Assembly (NCBI RefSeq): GCF_002261215.1
Contig: NZ_NEVS01000004.1
Coordinates: forward strand, 4,216,001-4,280,000
DNA length: 64,000 nucleotides
Source of the DNA: Bordetella genomosp. 11
GTDB taxonomy: Bacteria; Pseudomonadota; Gammaproteobacteria; Burkholderiales; Burkholderiaceae_B
Direction: 5' to 3'
Position numbers and translations under genes: made by a program. Below, one piece after another: positions 1-7,479 of the stretch. The notes below the pieces were generated by a model, which was not told the DNA's origin, ran no database searches, and saw only the letters and a list, made by a program, of their open reading frames with translations. Within the stretch, counting starts at the first letter, position 1. Each line of letters starts with the position of its first letter.

Positions 1-50
1 TCTCGATCCTGCCTGTATGTCGTTCGATGATGAATGACGCCCGCGCCGCT

Positions 51-1511
51 TCAGCCCGCGCGATAGACCGTCTTGATCTGGGTGTAGAACTCCAGCCCCA
101 CCCTGCCCGACTCCCGGAAGGTGGATGTGCTGGATCGCTTCAATCCGCCGAATGGGGCGTTGATCAGGTTGCCGGTAGTGGTGCGGTTGATCTTGACGGT
201 GCCGGCCTGGATATCCTTGGCGAATCGATGCGCGTGTGTGGCATTGCTGGTCGCGATGGCGGCCGACAGCCCGTATTCCGTATCGTTGGCCTGGGCAATG
301 GCATCTTCGTAGCCGTCCACCTCGATGATCGCGATCACCGGCCCGAAGATTTCCTCGCGGGCGATGCGCATCTGCTGGGTAACGTCGGTGAACACCGCGG
401 GAGACACGTAATAGCCCTTGGCCAGCGGCCCATCCTGCAGGCGGTCGCCGCCGTACAGATGCGTGGCCTCGCTTTTGCCCACGGCAATGTAGGAAAGCAC
501 GTTGTCCAGCTGCCGCGCGGTGGCCAGCGGCCCGAGGTCGCAGCCCGGCTCCAGCCCGTTGCCTATCTTCATCGCCTTGACCTTTGCCAGCAGCTTCTCG
601 GTATAGGCGGCCTTGACCTTTCGATCGACCAGCACGCGGCTGGTGCCGGTGCAGGCCTGGCCCGTCAGCGAGAATCCGCCCTTGATCGTCAGGTCGACCG
701 CCTTGTCCAGGTCGGCATCGGCCAGCACGATCAGGGGGTTCTTGCCGCCCAGCTCCATCTGCGTGCGCGTGGTGATGCCGACCGACCGGTGGATGTGCTC
801 CCCGGCGGCGGTCGACCCCGTGAAAGAGATCGCCTTGACCTGCGGCGCCTGGGTAATGGCGGCCCCTACCGCCGACGCGGACCCGGTCAGGAAGTTCAGC
901 ACGCCGTCGGGAATACCGGCCTCGACGAAGGCTTCCGTCAGGCGGTAACCGCTGAGCGGCGCGTCCGACGACGGCTTGAAGACCACGGTATTGCCCATGA
1001 TCAGGGCGGGAGCGATCTTGCGCGCCGGAATGGAAACGGGAAAGTTCCACGGTGAAATCACCGTCACCACGCCGAGCGGCTCAAGCTGGCTGTAGACGAC
1101 CATATCCGGATCGTCATTGGGGAAAGTCTCGCCGGTAAAGGATTGCCCTTCCGCCGCGTAGAAGCGCAGCGTCTGGGCCGAACGCAGGATTTCGTCGCGG
1201 CTCAGGCCGATCGCCTTGCCTTCCTCGCGCGTCAGCTCTTCGGCGAACTGCGCCACATGCGCTTCCAGGTAATCCGCCGCCCGGTATAGCACCTGCGCCC
1301 GCTTGGAGATCGGCGTCGCGCGCCACTGCGCGAAGGCGGACTGGGCCGCCGCCACGGCGGCCTGCGCATCGTCCGGGCCGGATGCCTGGAAGTTACCCAC
1401 AATGTCGTCGGTATTGGCGGGATTGATATTGGGTACGGTCTTGCCGCTGGCGCACGGCGACCATTTGCCGGCGATGTAGTTGGTGAACTCGCGATTTTTC
1501 AGGTCTTCCAC
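51..1511 (-). CDS. NAD(P)-dependent aldehyde dehydrogenase
   Basis: Aldehyde dehydrogenase superfamily enzyme that would oxidise an aldehyde to the carboxylate in the cytoplasm. The protein shows the family landmarks in order: the SPWNFP cofactor-domain motif, FTGSTAAG, the general-base motif ELGGKNP and the nucleophile in GQACTGTSR, then EEIFGPV near the C-terminus. It resembles the semialdehyde dehydrogenase branch. I chose the GTG start (VEDLKNREF) because it gives 486 residues, the usual length, with AAAGG about nine bases upstream; an in-frame ATG at 1562 would add 17 residues but sits 16 bases from the GTATAC site and has no ribosome-binding site. It is transcribed alone from the promoter near 1580. 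Its substrate is unknown; the shared operator suggests it handles a product of the oxidase operon at 4351-6068. Confidence 0.88.
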   Translation of the reverse strand: MEDLKNREFTNYIAGKWSPCASGKTVPNINPANTDDIVGNFQASGPDDAQAAVAAAQSAFAQWRATPISKRAQVLYRAADYLEAHVAQFAEELTREEGKAIGLSRDEILRSAQTLRFYAAEGQSFTGETFPNDDPDMVVYSQLEPLGVVTVISPWNFPVSIPARKIAPALIMGNTVVFKPSSDAPLSGYRLTEAFVEAGIPDGVLNFLTGSASAVGAAITQAPQVKAISFTGSTAAGEHIHRSVGITTRTQMELGGKNPLIVLADADLDKAVDLTIKGGFSLTGQACTGTSRVLVDRKVKAAYTEKLLAKVKAMKIGNGLEPGCDLGPLATARQLDNVLSYIAVGKSEATHLYGGDRLQDGPLAKGYYVSPAVFTDVTQQMRIAREEIFGPVIAIIEVDGYEDAIAQANDTEYGLSAAIATSNATHAHRFAKDIQAGTVKINRTTTGNLINAPFGGLKRSSTSTFRESGRVGLEFYTQIKTVYRAG

Positions 1512-1577
1512 GGACGGCGCCTTTGGATGTGAGAGGGACGGCCGGCCTGGCCATGCAGGCATCGGGGCATATTGAAC

Positions 1578-1589
1578 ATTGTATACTGT
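1578..1589. promoter_or_regulatory. GTATAC operator before the aldehyde dehydrogenase
   Basis: The sequence ATTGTATACTGT is centred on a perfect GTATAC palindrome and lies just upstream of the aldehyde dehydrogenase start. The same core recurs at 3274, 3398 and 6138, each time in front of a gene of this cluster. FCD-type GntR regulators commonly bind T-G-T-N-N-A-C-A-like palindromes, so the GntR protein at 3461-4225 is the obvious candidate. Binding itself is inferred. Confidence 0.65.
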
Positions 1590-1643
1590 AATCCGCTGAG
1601 CGACGACGCGCGCGACTAGGGGAATACACGGGGTCCCATGCAA

Positions 1644-1669
1644 AAGAGCCCCTCGCGGGAGGGGCTCTT
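1644..1669 (-). terminator. Rho-independent terminator after the permease gene
   Basis: Perfect 11-base inverted repeat AAGAGCCCCTC / GAGGGGCTCTT with a four-base loop. Read on the minus strand it is followed by a short T-run (CTCTTTTGC). It lies 20 bases beyond the permease stop and before the aldehyde dehydrogenase operator, so it separates the two transcription units. Confidence 0.8.
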
Positions 1670-1688
1670 CCGAAGCGCGGCAGGACGC

Positions 1689-3224
1689 TTATTGCCAGAT
1701 CAGGATCGCGCAGATCGTCGATATGAACAGCGCCAGCACGACGGGCAGCAATAGCGCGCGCACCATCTCCAGCACATGCACCCGGGCAAAGCCCGCCACG
1801 GCGATAAGGGACGACCACGCGATCAACGTCCCGCCGCCCGTCCATACGGCACCCATCTGGCCGACGGCCGCCAGCGTGGCCGGGTCGATACCCACTACCG
1901 GCCCCAGGGCGCCGGACAAGGTCCCGGTCAGCGGCAGGCCGGCGAAACCCGAACCGTCGATGCCGGTCACCATGCCGACGATCAGCACGCCGAAGGCCAC
2001 CAGGAAGTGATTCGAGGGAATAAATTGCTGCGCGGAAGCGATGATCTCGAACAGCAGCCCGGGGGCGTGGGCGCCGTCCACGCCCAGGATCTGGGCCGCC
2101 GTGTCGTGCGCGCCGATAAAGAAGAAGCCGGCGATCGGAAGCACCGAACCCATGGCCTTGAAGGCGAATACGAAGCCGTCGGTGATGTGGTCCGGACATA
2201 CGTCCAGCATGCGGCGCGGTCCCTCCGCCGCGAGAGTGACCAGCATCATCAGCGCCAGCGCCACGCCACCGACCAGCGCCGCGGCATCGCCGCCGCGCAG
2301 CGCGGGCAAGCCCGGCAACATCCGCGGCAGCACCATGACGGCGATCACGCCAAGGAAAGCCAGCGGCGTGATGACCGCGAAGGCGCGCGACCACTTGATG
2401 CGGCGCGCCTCCTCCGGCGTGGCGGCTACGCGCGGAGGCGCGCCCGGCGGCTTCTCGTAGCTGGTGCCGCGCGCGAGTTCCGCCTTGTCGAAGCTGCCCT
2501 CGGCTTCGATTGTCGCCAGCGTGCCATCCTGCGCCCGGGCCTGCCAGGCGTCCAGCAACGCGGGGCTGCCAGGGACGATATGGCGGCGGATCATGAAGTA
2601 CGCGACCAGCAGCGCGATCCCGCCGGTAATCAGCGACAGTACGAGCGCGCGGTCCGCCACGGTGGCCGCGCTGACCGCCGCGCCGGCGGCCTTGGCGCTG
2701 ATGCCGGGCGCCACGCCGATCACATAATCCGAGGACAGTGCCATGCCCTGCCCCGCGATCGCAATGGCCATGGCCCCGGCCAGGGGCGGCAGGCCGGCGG
2801 CGATGGCGGCCGGCAGCAGGATGGCCGAGACCAGCGGCACGGCCGGCGTGGGCCAGAAGAACAGCGAGATCACGTAGGTACAGGCGGCGATGATGAAGTA
2901 CGAAAGGTGCCCCCCGCGCATCACCCGCCGCATGGGTTGCACCATGCGCACGTCGGCCTGGATGGATTTCAGCGCGTTGAGAAGCGCCGTCATGAAGGTA
3001 ATGACGAGGAAGATATTGAACAGCTCTTTCGCCGCGACGAAGCTGGCCGAGAAAATACCGATCAGCGCGCTGATCGGATTTCCGGTGATGGCCAGGACCA
3101 CCAGGAAGGTGCCGATGACGGATGGCACCACCACATTGGCGCGCAGGATCATCGTAAGAATGATTGCCGCCACGCTGAGCAAATACACCCAATGCGAGGC
3201 ATTGAGGATCACGTCCGTATGCAT
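1689..3224 (-). CDS. Multi-spanning inner-membrane permease, family uncertain
   Basis: A 511-residue, very hydrophobic protein with roughly a dozen predicted membrane segments. It has a soluble, charged loop near residues 230-260 between two membrane halves, a layout typical of ion-transporter-superfamily carriers for organic acids. I see no motif that fixes the family, so substrate and coupling ion are unknown. I chose the ATG start (MHTDVIL) because AAGGGGA lies at suitable distance; TTG and GTG codons immediately upstream are possible alternatives. The gene is monocistronic, with a GTATAC site in its promoter and a clear terminator behind it. Divergent pairing with a GntR regulator suggests that it imports the substrate or inducer of the cluster. 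Confidence 0.72.
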   Translation of the reverse strand: MHTDVILNASHWVYLLSVAAIILTMILRANVVVPSVIGTFLVVLAITGNPISALIGIFSASFVAAKELFNIFLVITFMTALLNALKSIQADVRMVQPMRRVMRGGHLSYFIIAACTYVISLFFWPTPAVPLVSAILLPAAIAAGLPPLAGAMAIAIAGQGMALSSDYVIGVAPGISAKAAGAAVSAATVADRALVLSLITGGIALLVAYFMIRRHIVPGSPALLDAWQARAQDGTLATIEAEGSFDKAELARGTSYEKPPGAPPRVAATPEEARRIKWSRAFAVITPLAFLGVIAVMVLPRMLPGLPALRGGDAAALVGGVALALMMLVTLAAEGPRRMLDVCPDHITDGFVFAFKAMGSVLPIAGFFFIGAHDTAAQILGVDGAHAPGLLFEIIASAQQFIPSNHFLVAFGVLIVGMVTGIDGSGFAGLPLTGTLSGALGPVVGIDPATLAAVGQMGAVWTGGGTLIAWSSLIAVAGFARVHVLEMVRALLLPVVLALFISTICAILIWQ

Positions 3225-3273
3225 CACCAAATCCCCTTGCTGCCGTCCCGGCAGTTCATTGTTGAGATAAACG

Positions 3274-3279
3274 GTATAC
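3274..3279. promoter_or_regulatory. GTATAC operator before the permease
   Basis: A GTATAC core lies about 50 bases upstream of the permease start, in the region shared with the divergent regulator gene. It is one of two such cores in this intergenic region and matches those at 1581 and 6138. It is probably bound by the neighbouring GntR protein. Confidence 0.6.
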
Positions 3280-3397
3280 TATATGGCATCTTGGACGCCG
3301 CCAACGGCAATATCGAGGGCCTAGGGAATACGATAGGCCGGCTGCGGCGATCTGACGGCCGCCTTAAGCCGGTTGACGCGTGCGCCAGTCGAATACC

Positions 3398-3403
3398 GTA
3401 TAC
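3398..3403. promoter_or_regulatory. GTATAC operator before the GntR gene
   Basis: The core in AATACCGTATACCTT lies about 58 bases upstream of the GntR start codon, where it would allow autoregulation. It is 124 bases from the permease operator core, so the two divergent promoters can be controlled separately. Confidence 0.6.
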
Positions 3404-3460
3404 CTTTGCAGGGTCTGTACAGAATGCTGTCTGCCGACCGCCGCCAGGGGGAGTAATACA

Positions 3461-4225
3461 ATGACACCGGAGATAAACGTTCCCGATCACAACGCCGCCA
3501 TGTCCACGCCCAACCATCCGTCACCGGCATCCCATGCACCTCCCGCGCCGACGGCGCGAACGCTGAAGATAGGCGAGCAGCACCCGCAGCTGTTCGCGGT
3601 CGTACGCGACAAGCTGCGCGAGCGCATACTCAGCGGCGAGTTCACGCCGGGCGATCGCCTGGTCGAAGGACGCCTGTCCGATGAAATGGGGGTCTCGCGC
3701 ATCCCAGTACGCGAGGCGTTGCGCGCCCTGGCTTCCGAAGGCCTGGTCACCATCGAACCGCGGCGCGGCGCGTCGGTTTCGGTGCTATCCGACGATGTGG
3801 CCCATGACATGATCGAGGTACGCGCGACGCTGGAAGGCCTGAACGCCAAGCTGGCGGCGCAACGCCGCGACCAGGCCACGGTGGGACGCCTGCAAGCCTT
3901 CCTGGCCGAGGGCAACACGGCCGCGCGCACCGACAGCCTGGAACGCTTCCTCGCGCTGAACTCGGAATTCCACGAAATGCTCGCGACCATCGCGGGCAAT
4001 GTCGTGCTGACCGACCTGATGCGTTCGCTGCGCGACCGCACCGCCTTGCTGTTCGCCCCCAGCAACATGCGCCGCGCCAGGCAGAACTGGGACGAGCACG
4101 CGCAAATCCTGAACGCGGTCATCGCCGGCAATGGCGACCTGGCCGCGTTGCTCGCCAGCCAACACGTCCACAACGCGGCCAAGGCCTACGTCGAGGCGCA
4201 ACAGCAGAAGTCCGCGGCCGGCTAG
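3461..4225 (+). CDS. GntR-family transcriptional regulator (FCD subfamily)
   Basis: A 254-residue regulator. A winged helix-turn-helix occupies roughly residues 40-105 (LRERILSGEFTPGDRL, then VSRIPVREALRALASEG, the classic GntR recognition region). A C-terminal all-helical FCD effector domain follows, with the metal/ligand-binding elements EVRATLE, NSEFHEML and WDEHAQIL. The ATG was chosen because AGGGGGAG stands eight bases upstream; longer reading frames start without a ribosome-binding site. It is divergent from the permease. Four GTATAC palindromes in the surrounding promoters, one of them its own, suggest it controls the whole 51-6068 cluster, most likely as a repressor relieved by a small carboxylate-like effector. 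That mode of action is inferred from the subfamily. Confidence 0.9.
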   Translation: MTPEINVPDHNAAMSTPNHPSPASHAPPAPTARTLKIGEQHPQLFAVVRDKLRERILSGEFTPGDRLVEGRLSDEMGVSRIPVREALRALASEGLVTIEPRRGASVSVLSDDVAHDMIEVRATLEGLNAKLAAQRRDQATVGRLQAFLAEGNTAARTDSLERFLALNSEFHEMLATIAGNVVLTDLMRSLRDRTALLFAPSNMRRARQNWDEHAQILNAVIAGNGDLAALLASQHVHNAAKAYVEAQQQKSAAG

Positions 4226-4350
4226 GACCGGCATCGTCATGTCCGGGATCGTCGGCCAGGGCCGGCACGCCCGACGCCCGCGATCGGCCATGCCGCCCCT
4301 ACGACGCCGCCGCACGTAGCGGCCGCACGTAGCTACCGCCCGCGGCACGA

Positions 4351-4653
4351 TCAAGGCGTGCTGTCGCTCCGGCTTGCCCACGACACCTTGATGTCGCCGT
4401 TGACGAAGGTCTGGCACGCCATGCGGTAGCCTTTCTCGAAGTCTTCCGGCTTCAGGTGCCGGCGCTCCTTGGGTTTGACCGCGTCCGTATTTTCCAGCCC
4501 TTCTTCGATCAGGCATTTGCACGTGCCGCAAAGCCCGCCGCCGCACTTGAAGGGAATGCCGCCCTTTTCCTTGAGCGATACGCGCAGCAGGTTGCTATTG
4601 GGCGGGGCGGAAACCACTTTGCCGCCATTGGTAAGAAACGTGATTTCGACCAT
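4351..4653 (-). CDS. 2Fe-2S ferredoxin (plant/adrenodoxin-like fold), copy 2
   Basis: A 100-residue cytoplasmic electron carrier. The cluster ligands are clear: C37, C42 and C45 in KCGGGLCGTCKC, and the distal C80 in YRMACQ; C47 is an additional cysteine close to the cluster. It is the last gene of the minus-strand operon that begins with the heme-oxygenase-fold enzyme, 51 bases after the 106-residue unknown. The protein is about 27 per cent charged and lacks a signal peptide. Its likely job is to pass electrons to the oxidase of the operon. No ferredoxin reductase is encoded here, so a reductase from elsewhere in the genome would be needed. Confidence 0.88.
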   Translation of the reverse strand: MVEITFLTNGGKVVSAPPNSNLLRVSLKEKGGIPFKCGGGLCGTCKCLIEEGLENTDAVKPKERRHLKPEDFEKGYRMACQTFVNGDIKVSWASRSDSTP

Positions 4654-4704
4654 GATGAAACAGGAATGAAGCGGCGATGAATTGCCGGAATAAGGAATGA
4701 CCGC

Positions 4705-5025
4705 TCAACGCCTGACCAGCGTGGCGTCCAGGGTGCCGAAGTCCGCCAGCTCGCGGATGGCGCGGCGGGCATCCTCCACGGTGGCGAATTGCTCCATGAC
4801 GCGGGCCGGCACCATATTGACGATATGCGGCGGGGCTTCCTCGACGATGCGCACCCGGGCACCCGGCGCCACGCGGGCGACCTGGAAAATGGCCTTCGTC
4901 CTGCCATAGAACACGTAGTCGTAGATCTCCACGACCTCCACGTCCGCGGAGGCCTCGCTGCGATACTGTCCGGGCTTGCTGGTCAGCACCACGTAGCCGC
5001 TGGCGCGCGCCGCCTTTTCCATCAT
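4705..5025 (-). CDS. Unrecognised 106-residue protein between two ferredoxins
   Basis: I do not recognise the family. The 106-residue protein has no signal peptide, membrane segment or cysteine. It alternates short beta-like stretches (GYVVLTS, VEVVEIYDYVFYG, AIFQVARVA, RVRIVEEAPP) and ends in a helical part (VEDARRAIRELADFG). Its start overlaps the stop of the upstream ferredoxin in an ATGA, which implies translational coupling and a fixed stoichiometry. Placed between two ferredoxins behind a putative di-iron oxidase, it could be an effector or coupling protein of the kind that accompanies di-iron monooxygenases, but that is only an analogy of context and size. Confidence 0.8.
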   Translation of the reverse strand: MMEKAARASGYVVLTSKPGQYRSEASADVEVVEIYDYVFYGRTKAIFQVARVAPGARVRIVEEAPPHIVNMVPARVMEQFATVEDARRAIRELADFGTLDATLVRR

Positions 5026-5324
5026 GCTTCGTCGTCGTCCTGGGCCAGCTCGATGTCGGCGGTCAGCCAGAGCTGGCAAGCCAGCCGGTACCCCTGGTCG
5101 ATGCGGTCGCCCAGCTGCTTTTTCTCTTTCCAGTTGACCGGAGGCAGATGCTCGCCGCCCGCGAGCACCCGGCAGGCGCACTTGGCGCATTTCCCCATGC
5201 CGCACTCATAGCGCAGATGCGGATAGGGAAAGCGCTTGATGCCCGCCCGCACGACCAGATTGGCATTGTCCTGGACGACGTCCGTGTAGGTCTGGCCGCC
5301 TTTGTGGAACACGACTGTGGGCAT
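5022..5324 (-). CDS. 2Fe-2S ferredoxin, copy 1
   Basis: A 100-residue ferredoxin with ligands C41, C46 and C49 in ECGMGKCAKC and C83 in YRLACQ; C51 is an extra cysteine. It differs considerably from the second ferredoxin of the operon (4351-4653), so the two are not a recent duplication and may serve different partners or steps. It follows the heme-oxygenase-fold gene by 12 bases and overlaps the next gene by four, so all three are probably one transcript. The acidic tail (QDDDEA) is a common docking feature of ferredoxins. Confidence 0.88.
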   Translation of the reverse strand: MPTVVFHKGGQTYTDVVQDNANLVVRAGIKRFPYPHLRYECGMGKCAKCACRVLAGGEHLPPVNWKEKKQLGDRIDQGYRLACQLWLTADIELAQDDDEA

Positions 5325-5336
5325 GGCAAACGCGGC

Positions 5337-6068
5337 TCAGGCGGCCATCTTCAGTTCGGGCAGCGGGATGTCCTTCTGCACGTAATCCGTATACAGCGCC
5401 GTGGTGTACAGCAAACGCATCTGCGCGCCGATCTCGCAGATTTTCAGGCAGCGCTGTTGCAGCTCCGGCGTATTGGCGTGTTCCAGCACGATCTGGTAAC
5501 CACGTTCGCCGTGGATTTCATCGGAGACGATATGCAGGTCGAAGAATTCCACTTCCTCGTCCGTGAAACCGTATTTCTCGCGCAGGGTCGGCGTTTGCTT
5601 GCGGTAAATGGAAGGCACCTGGGATTCCAGGCCGACGACCAGCCCGGCGACCGCCACGATCGGGTCTTCGCGCATGGCCACCGCGTAGCACCAGCTTTGA
5701 AGCGCCCGGGTGGTCGGCGACATATTGTCGGGATTGGTCACCCGTTCGCGCGTGGTGCCGCAAGCCTCGGCAAAGCGGATCAACAAGTCCGTATGGCGGT
5801 CGCCCCCGATTTCCTCTTCGTACATATTGGCCAACAGGAAGTCCTTGGCCTCGGTGTACGTGTCGGGCGTGCGCGCATACAGGTATCCCAGGTAGTCCGC
5901 GAACGGCCCGACATAGTGGTAGTGGTTTTCAGCCCAGCGGCACAGATGCTCGCGGCTCAGTTTCCCGGTGGCCCAGGCGATGCTGAAAGGGGAAGCGTTC
6001 GCGCTCTTGCCTTTGATGGCGTTCTCCAGCGCGGTGCGAAATTCGTCTCTGTTCATGAGTTCGGCCAT
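5337..6068 (-). CDS. Heme-oxygenase-fold (CADD/PqqC/TenA-like) putative di-iron oxidase
   Basis: A 243-residue, all-helical protein of the TenA/PqqC/CADD superfamily (HDO, heme-oxygenase-like di-iron oxidases). Residues suitable as metal ligands are E85 and H92 (EEEIGGDRH), E148 (GLESQ), and H179, D183 and H186 (DLHIVSDEIHGE). The spacings 7, 56, 31, 4 and 3 closely match those I recall for the CADD di-iron site, so this looks like an oxidase and not a PqqC-type cofactorless enzyme. Known relatives cleave or oxidise amino acids, fatty acids or N-compounds; this substrate is unknown. The ATG at 6068 has AGGAG upstream, while an earlier ATG at 6134 would place translation next to the GTATAC operator. 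It leads an operon with two ferredoxins as likely electron donors. Confidence 0.82.
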   Translation of the reverse strand: MAELMNRDEFRTALENAIKGKSANASPFSIAWATGKLSREHLCRWAENHYHYVGPFADYLGYLYARTPDTYTEAKDFLLANMYEEEIGGDRHTDLLIRFAEACGTTRERVTNPDNMSPTTRALQSWCYAVAMREDPIVAVAGLVVGLESQVPSIYRKQTPTLREKYGFTDEEVEFFDLHIVSDEIHGERGYQIVLEHANTPELQQRCLKICEIGAQMRLLYTTALYTDYVQKDIPLPELKMAA

Positions 6069-6134
6069 GGCGGGCTCCTGATGCACGTTGGGGGGGTATG
6101 CGCCTTCCGGCTTGAATAGCGGCGCCTTTTGCAC

Positions 6135-6146
6135 ATTGTATACCGT
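6135..6146. promoter_or_regulatory. GTATAC operator before the oxidase-ferredoxin operon
   Basis: ATTGTATACCGT shares nine of its first ten bases, up to one change, with the site before the aldehyde dehydrogenase (ATTGTATACTGT). It lies 67-78 bases upstream of the oxidase start. This is the fourth GTATAC site of the cluster and the reason for joining the oxidase operon to the GntR regulon. Confidence 0.65.
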
Positions 6147-6311
6147 TTAGGTGTTCTGTCTTCTAGGGTTAACGCCTAGCCGCCAGGAACTCCACTTTTC
6201 CGGACTCTGCCGCCCGTAGAGATAGCCGCCGGCACCGCAGGTGTGCACGCCAAGGTTTGAATACTGCATACCACACCGGGCCCAAAGAGCCCCGGAAGGA
6301 GGGGTGAAACG

Positions 6312-6341
6312 TTGAACTTGGCCTGCAGATCGAGCTATAAT
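6312..6341 (+). promoter_or_regulatory. Sigma-70-type promoter
   Basis: A TTGAAC -35 element and a perfect TATAAT -10 element are separated by 18 bases. The promoter points toward the small reading frame at 6373 and the secreted protein at 6729. No other gene starts in between. Confidence 0.6.
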
Positions 6342-6372
6342 TTTTCTGTCTATTAAGCAATCAGTATTTACC

Positions 6373-6612
6373 ATGAGCATACCGACCTCTTCCCACCCTG
6401 ACGCGCCTCTCCAGGCCTATCTGGCCACTCCCGTAGGGGAGCAGATGCGCGTCCACCTGGATCGTCGGGCGGCGGTTCGCCGCGCGGTTCCCCTCCTTCC
6501 GCGGCGCTGGGCCGAACTGCTGGCCCTATGGCGCCGCCCGGCCGGCACCAGGACACTGCCGGCCGCTCGCCCCCGGGCCCGCGGCGAGCGCCTGGCATCC
6601 CAGACGAAATAA
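6373..6612 (+). CDS. Possible small arginine-rich protein, 79 residues
   Basis: An open frame that starts 32 bases after a good TATAAT box. The product is rich in arginine, proline and alanine (for example RRAAVRRAVPLLPRRWAELLALWRRP) and has no recognisable domain. There is no convincing ribosome-binding site before the ATG, and arginine-rich composition is also what random GC-rich frames give. It may be a real short cationic protein or simply the leader region of the transcript that encodes the secreted protein at 6729. I keep it only because of the promoter. Confidence 0.3.
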   Translation: MSIPTSSHPDAPLQAYLATPVGEQMRVHLDRRAAVRRAVPLLPRRWAELLALWRRPAGTRTLPAARPRARGERLASQTK

Positions 6613-6728
6613 AGAAAGACGCAACAAAAAGCGGCAGCCGCGGCAACGGATGTCGCCCGTTCGGCGACATCCCTGGCGGCATGGCGCTTGCTCCTTGCCT
6701 GGTTCCAACAACCGGCAAGGAGATCCAC

Positions 6729-7097
6729 ATGAAGCTACGCCGTATCACCCCCGCCCTGACGCTGGCCGCAATGCTCGCCGCGGGTGGCGCGTATGCGCAA
6801 TCGTCGGCGCCCACCACGCCGTCCACCACGCCCAACGATTCCACGGCGACGCCGCCCAACAACCCCAAGGTCCCGCCCGGCACGGCATCGCCGCCGGTGA
6901 ATTCGACCGCCACGCCGCAGTCCAATACGGGCAAGGGCACGACGACCCACAAGAAGGAAATGCGGCACGACCGTTCCCATACCACCACCAAGAGCAACGG
7001 CACGCACAAGGGGTCGGGCACGATGGGAACCGATAGCTCGACTTCGGGTTCTCCCCAGCCGTCCAAGTCGGTCCCGGCCACCGGCTCCGGCAAGTAA
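6729..7097 (+). CDS. Secreted low-complexity Ser/Thr/Pro-rich protein
   Basis: A 122-residue protein with a clear Sec signal peptide (MKLRRITPALTLAAMLAAGG, cleavage after AYA). The mature part is almost entirely Thr, Ser, Pro, Gly and Asn with a basic middle segment (KEMRHDRSH) and no cysteine. It is probably disordered and periplasmic. The start follows AAGGAG at ideal spacing, so expression is credible. Such proteins are common in Bordetella and relatives but have no agreed function. It is followed by a GC-rich hairpin terminator, so it is the last gene of its transcript. Confidence 0.75.
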   Translation: MKLRRITPALTLAAMLAAGGAYAQSSAPTTPSTTPNDSTATPPNNPKVPPGTASPPVNSTATPQSNTGKGTTTHKKEMRHDRSHTTTKSNGTHKGSGTMGTDSSTSGSPQPSKSVPATGSGK

Positions 7098-7107
7098 TAC
7101 AGTCCTC

Positions 7108-7134
7108 CCGGCCGGCGCACGCCGGCCGGCGTTT
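7108..7134 (+). terminator. Hairpin terminator after the secreted protein
   Basis: Inverted repeat CCGGCCGGC / GCCGGCCGG with a four-base loop, followed by CGTTTC. It begins 11 bases after the stop codon. The T-run is weak, but the stem is strong. Confidence 0.55.
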
Positions 7135-7215
7135 CATCATTCTGCGACCGCCCGGAGCGCGCCGTCCGGCGAACCCGCCATCGGCGGTGCCTGCTTCGCG
7201 CATGGAGAAACGATC

Positions 7216-7479
7216 ATGGGGACGTTCGCCCACAAGACCCGCGCGCGGGTCGAAGACGACGTGGTCGTCTTTTTCCTTTCTCTTAATGGAGAGGAACGCC
7301 AGTTCGAGATTTCCGGAGACGCCCTGCGCGAGAATTTCGGCGCGGAAGATAACTCCGGCAGCGCGCTATTGCGCGCATTCGAACGCGGCTGCGACAAAAT
7401 CCAGGCCGTGGCCGAAGCCGCCTTCAACACGCCGACCGACGGCGTGACCACCCTGGGCACGGGCGACTTCGACGCCTGA
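7216..7479 (+). CDS. DUF1488-like protein
   Basis: An 87-residue acidic cytoplasmic protein that resembles the DUF1488 family: an N-terminal strand pair (VEDDVVVFFLSLNGEERQFEISGDALRENFG in outline) and a helical C-terminal half (SALLRAFERGCDKIQAVAE). These proteins are small, widespread in beta-proteobacteria and of unknown function. The gene stands alone between a terminator and the opgG promoter region. A ribosome-binding site (GGAGAAACG) precedes the ATG. Confidence 0.7.
   Translation: MGTFAHKTRARVEDDVVVFFLSLNGEERQFEISGDALRENFGAEDNSGSALLRAFERGCDKIQAVAEAAFNTPTDGVTTLGTGDFDA

Noticed and set aside
1393..3464. Very long open frames (about 560-600 codons) overlapping the permease on both strands
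   Set aside because: They are shadows caused by the high GC content at third positions; the permease frame has membrane-protein composition, a ribosome-binding site and a terminator, and the others are Arg/Gly-rich without any motif.
5337..6068. PqqC (pyrroloquinoline quinone synthase) or TenA thiaminase
   Set aside because: No pqq or thiamine genes are nearby, and the Glu/His/Asp spacing agrees better with di-iron HDO proteins; the ferredoxins also argue for a redox enzyme.
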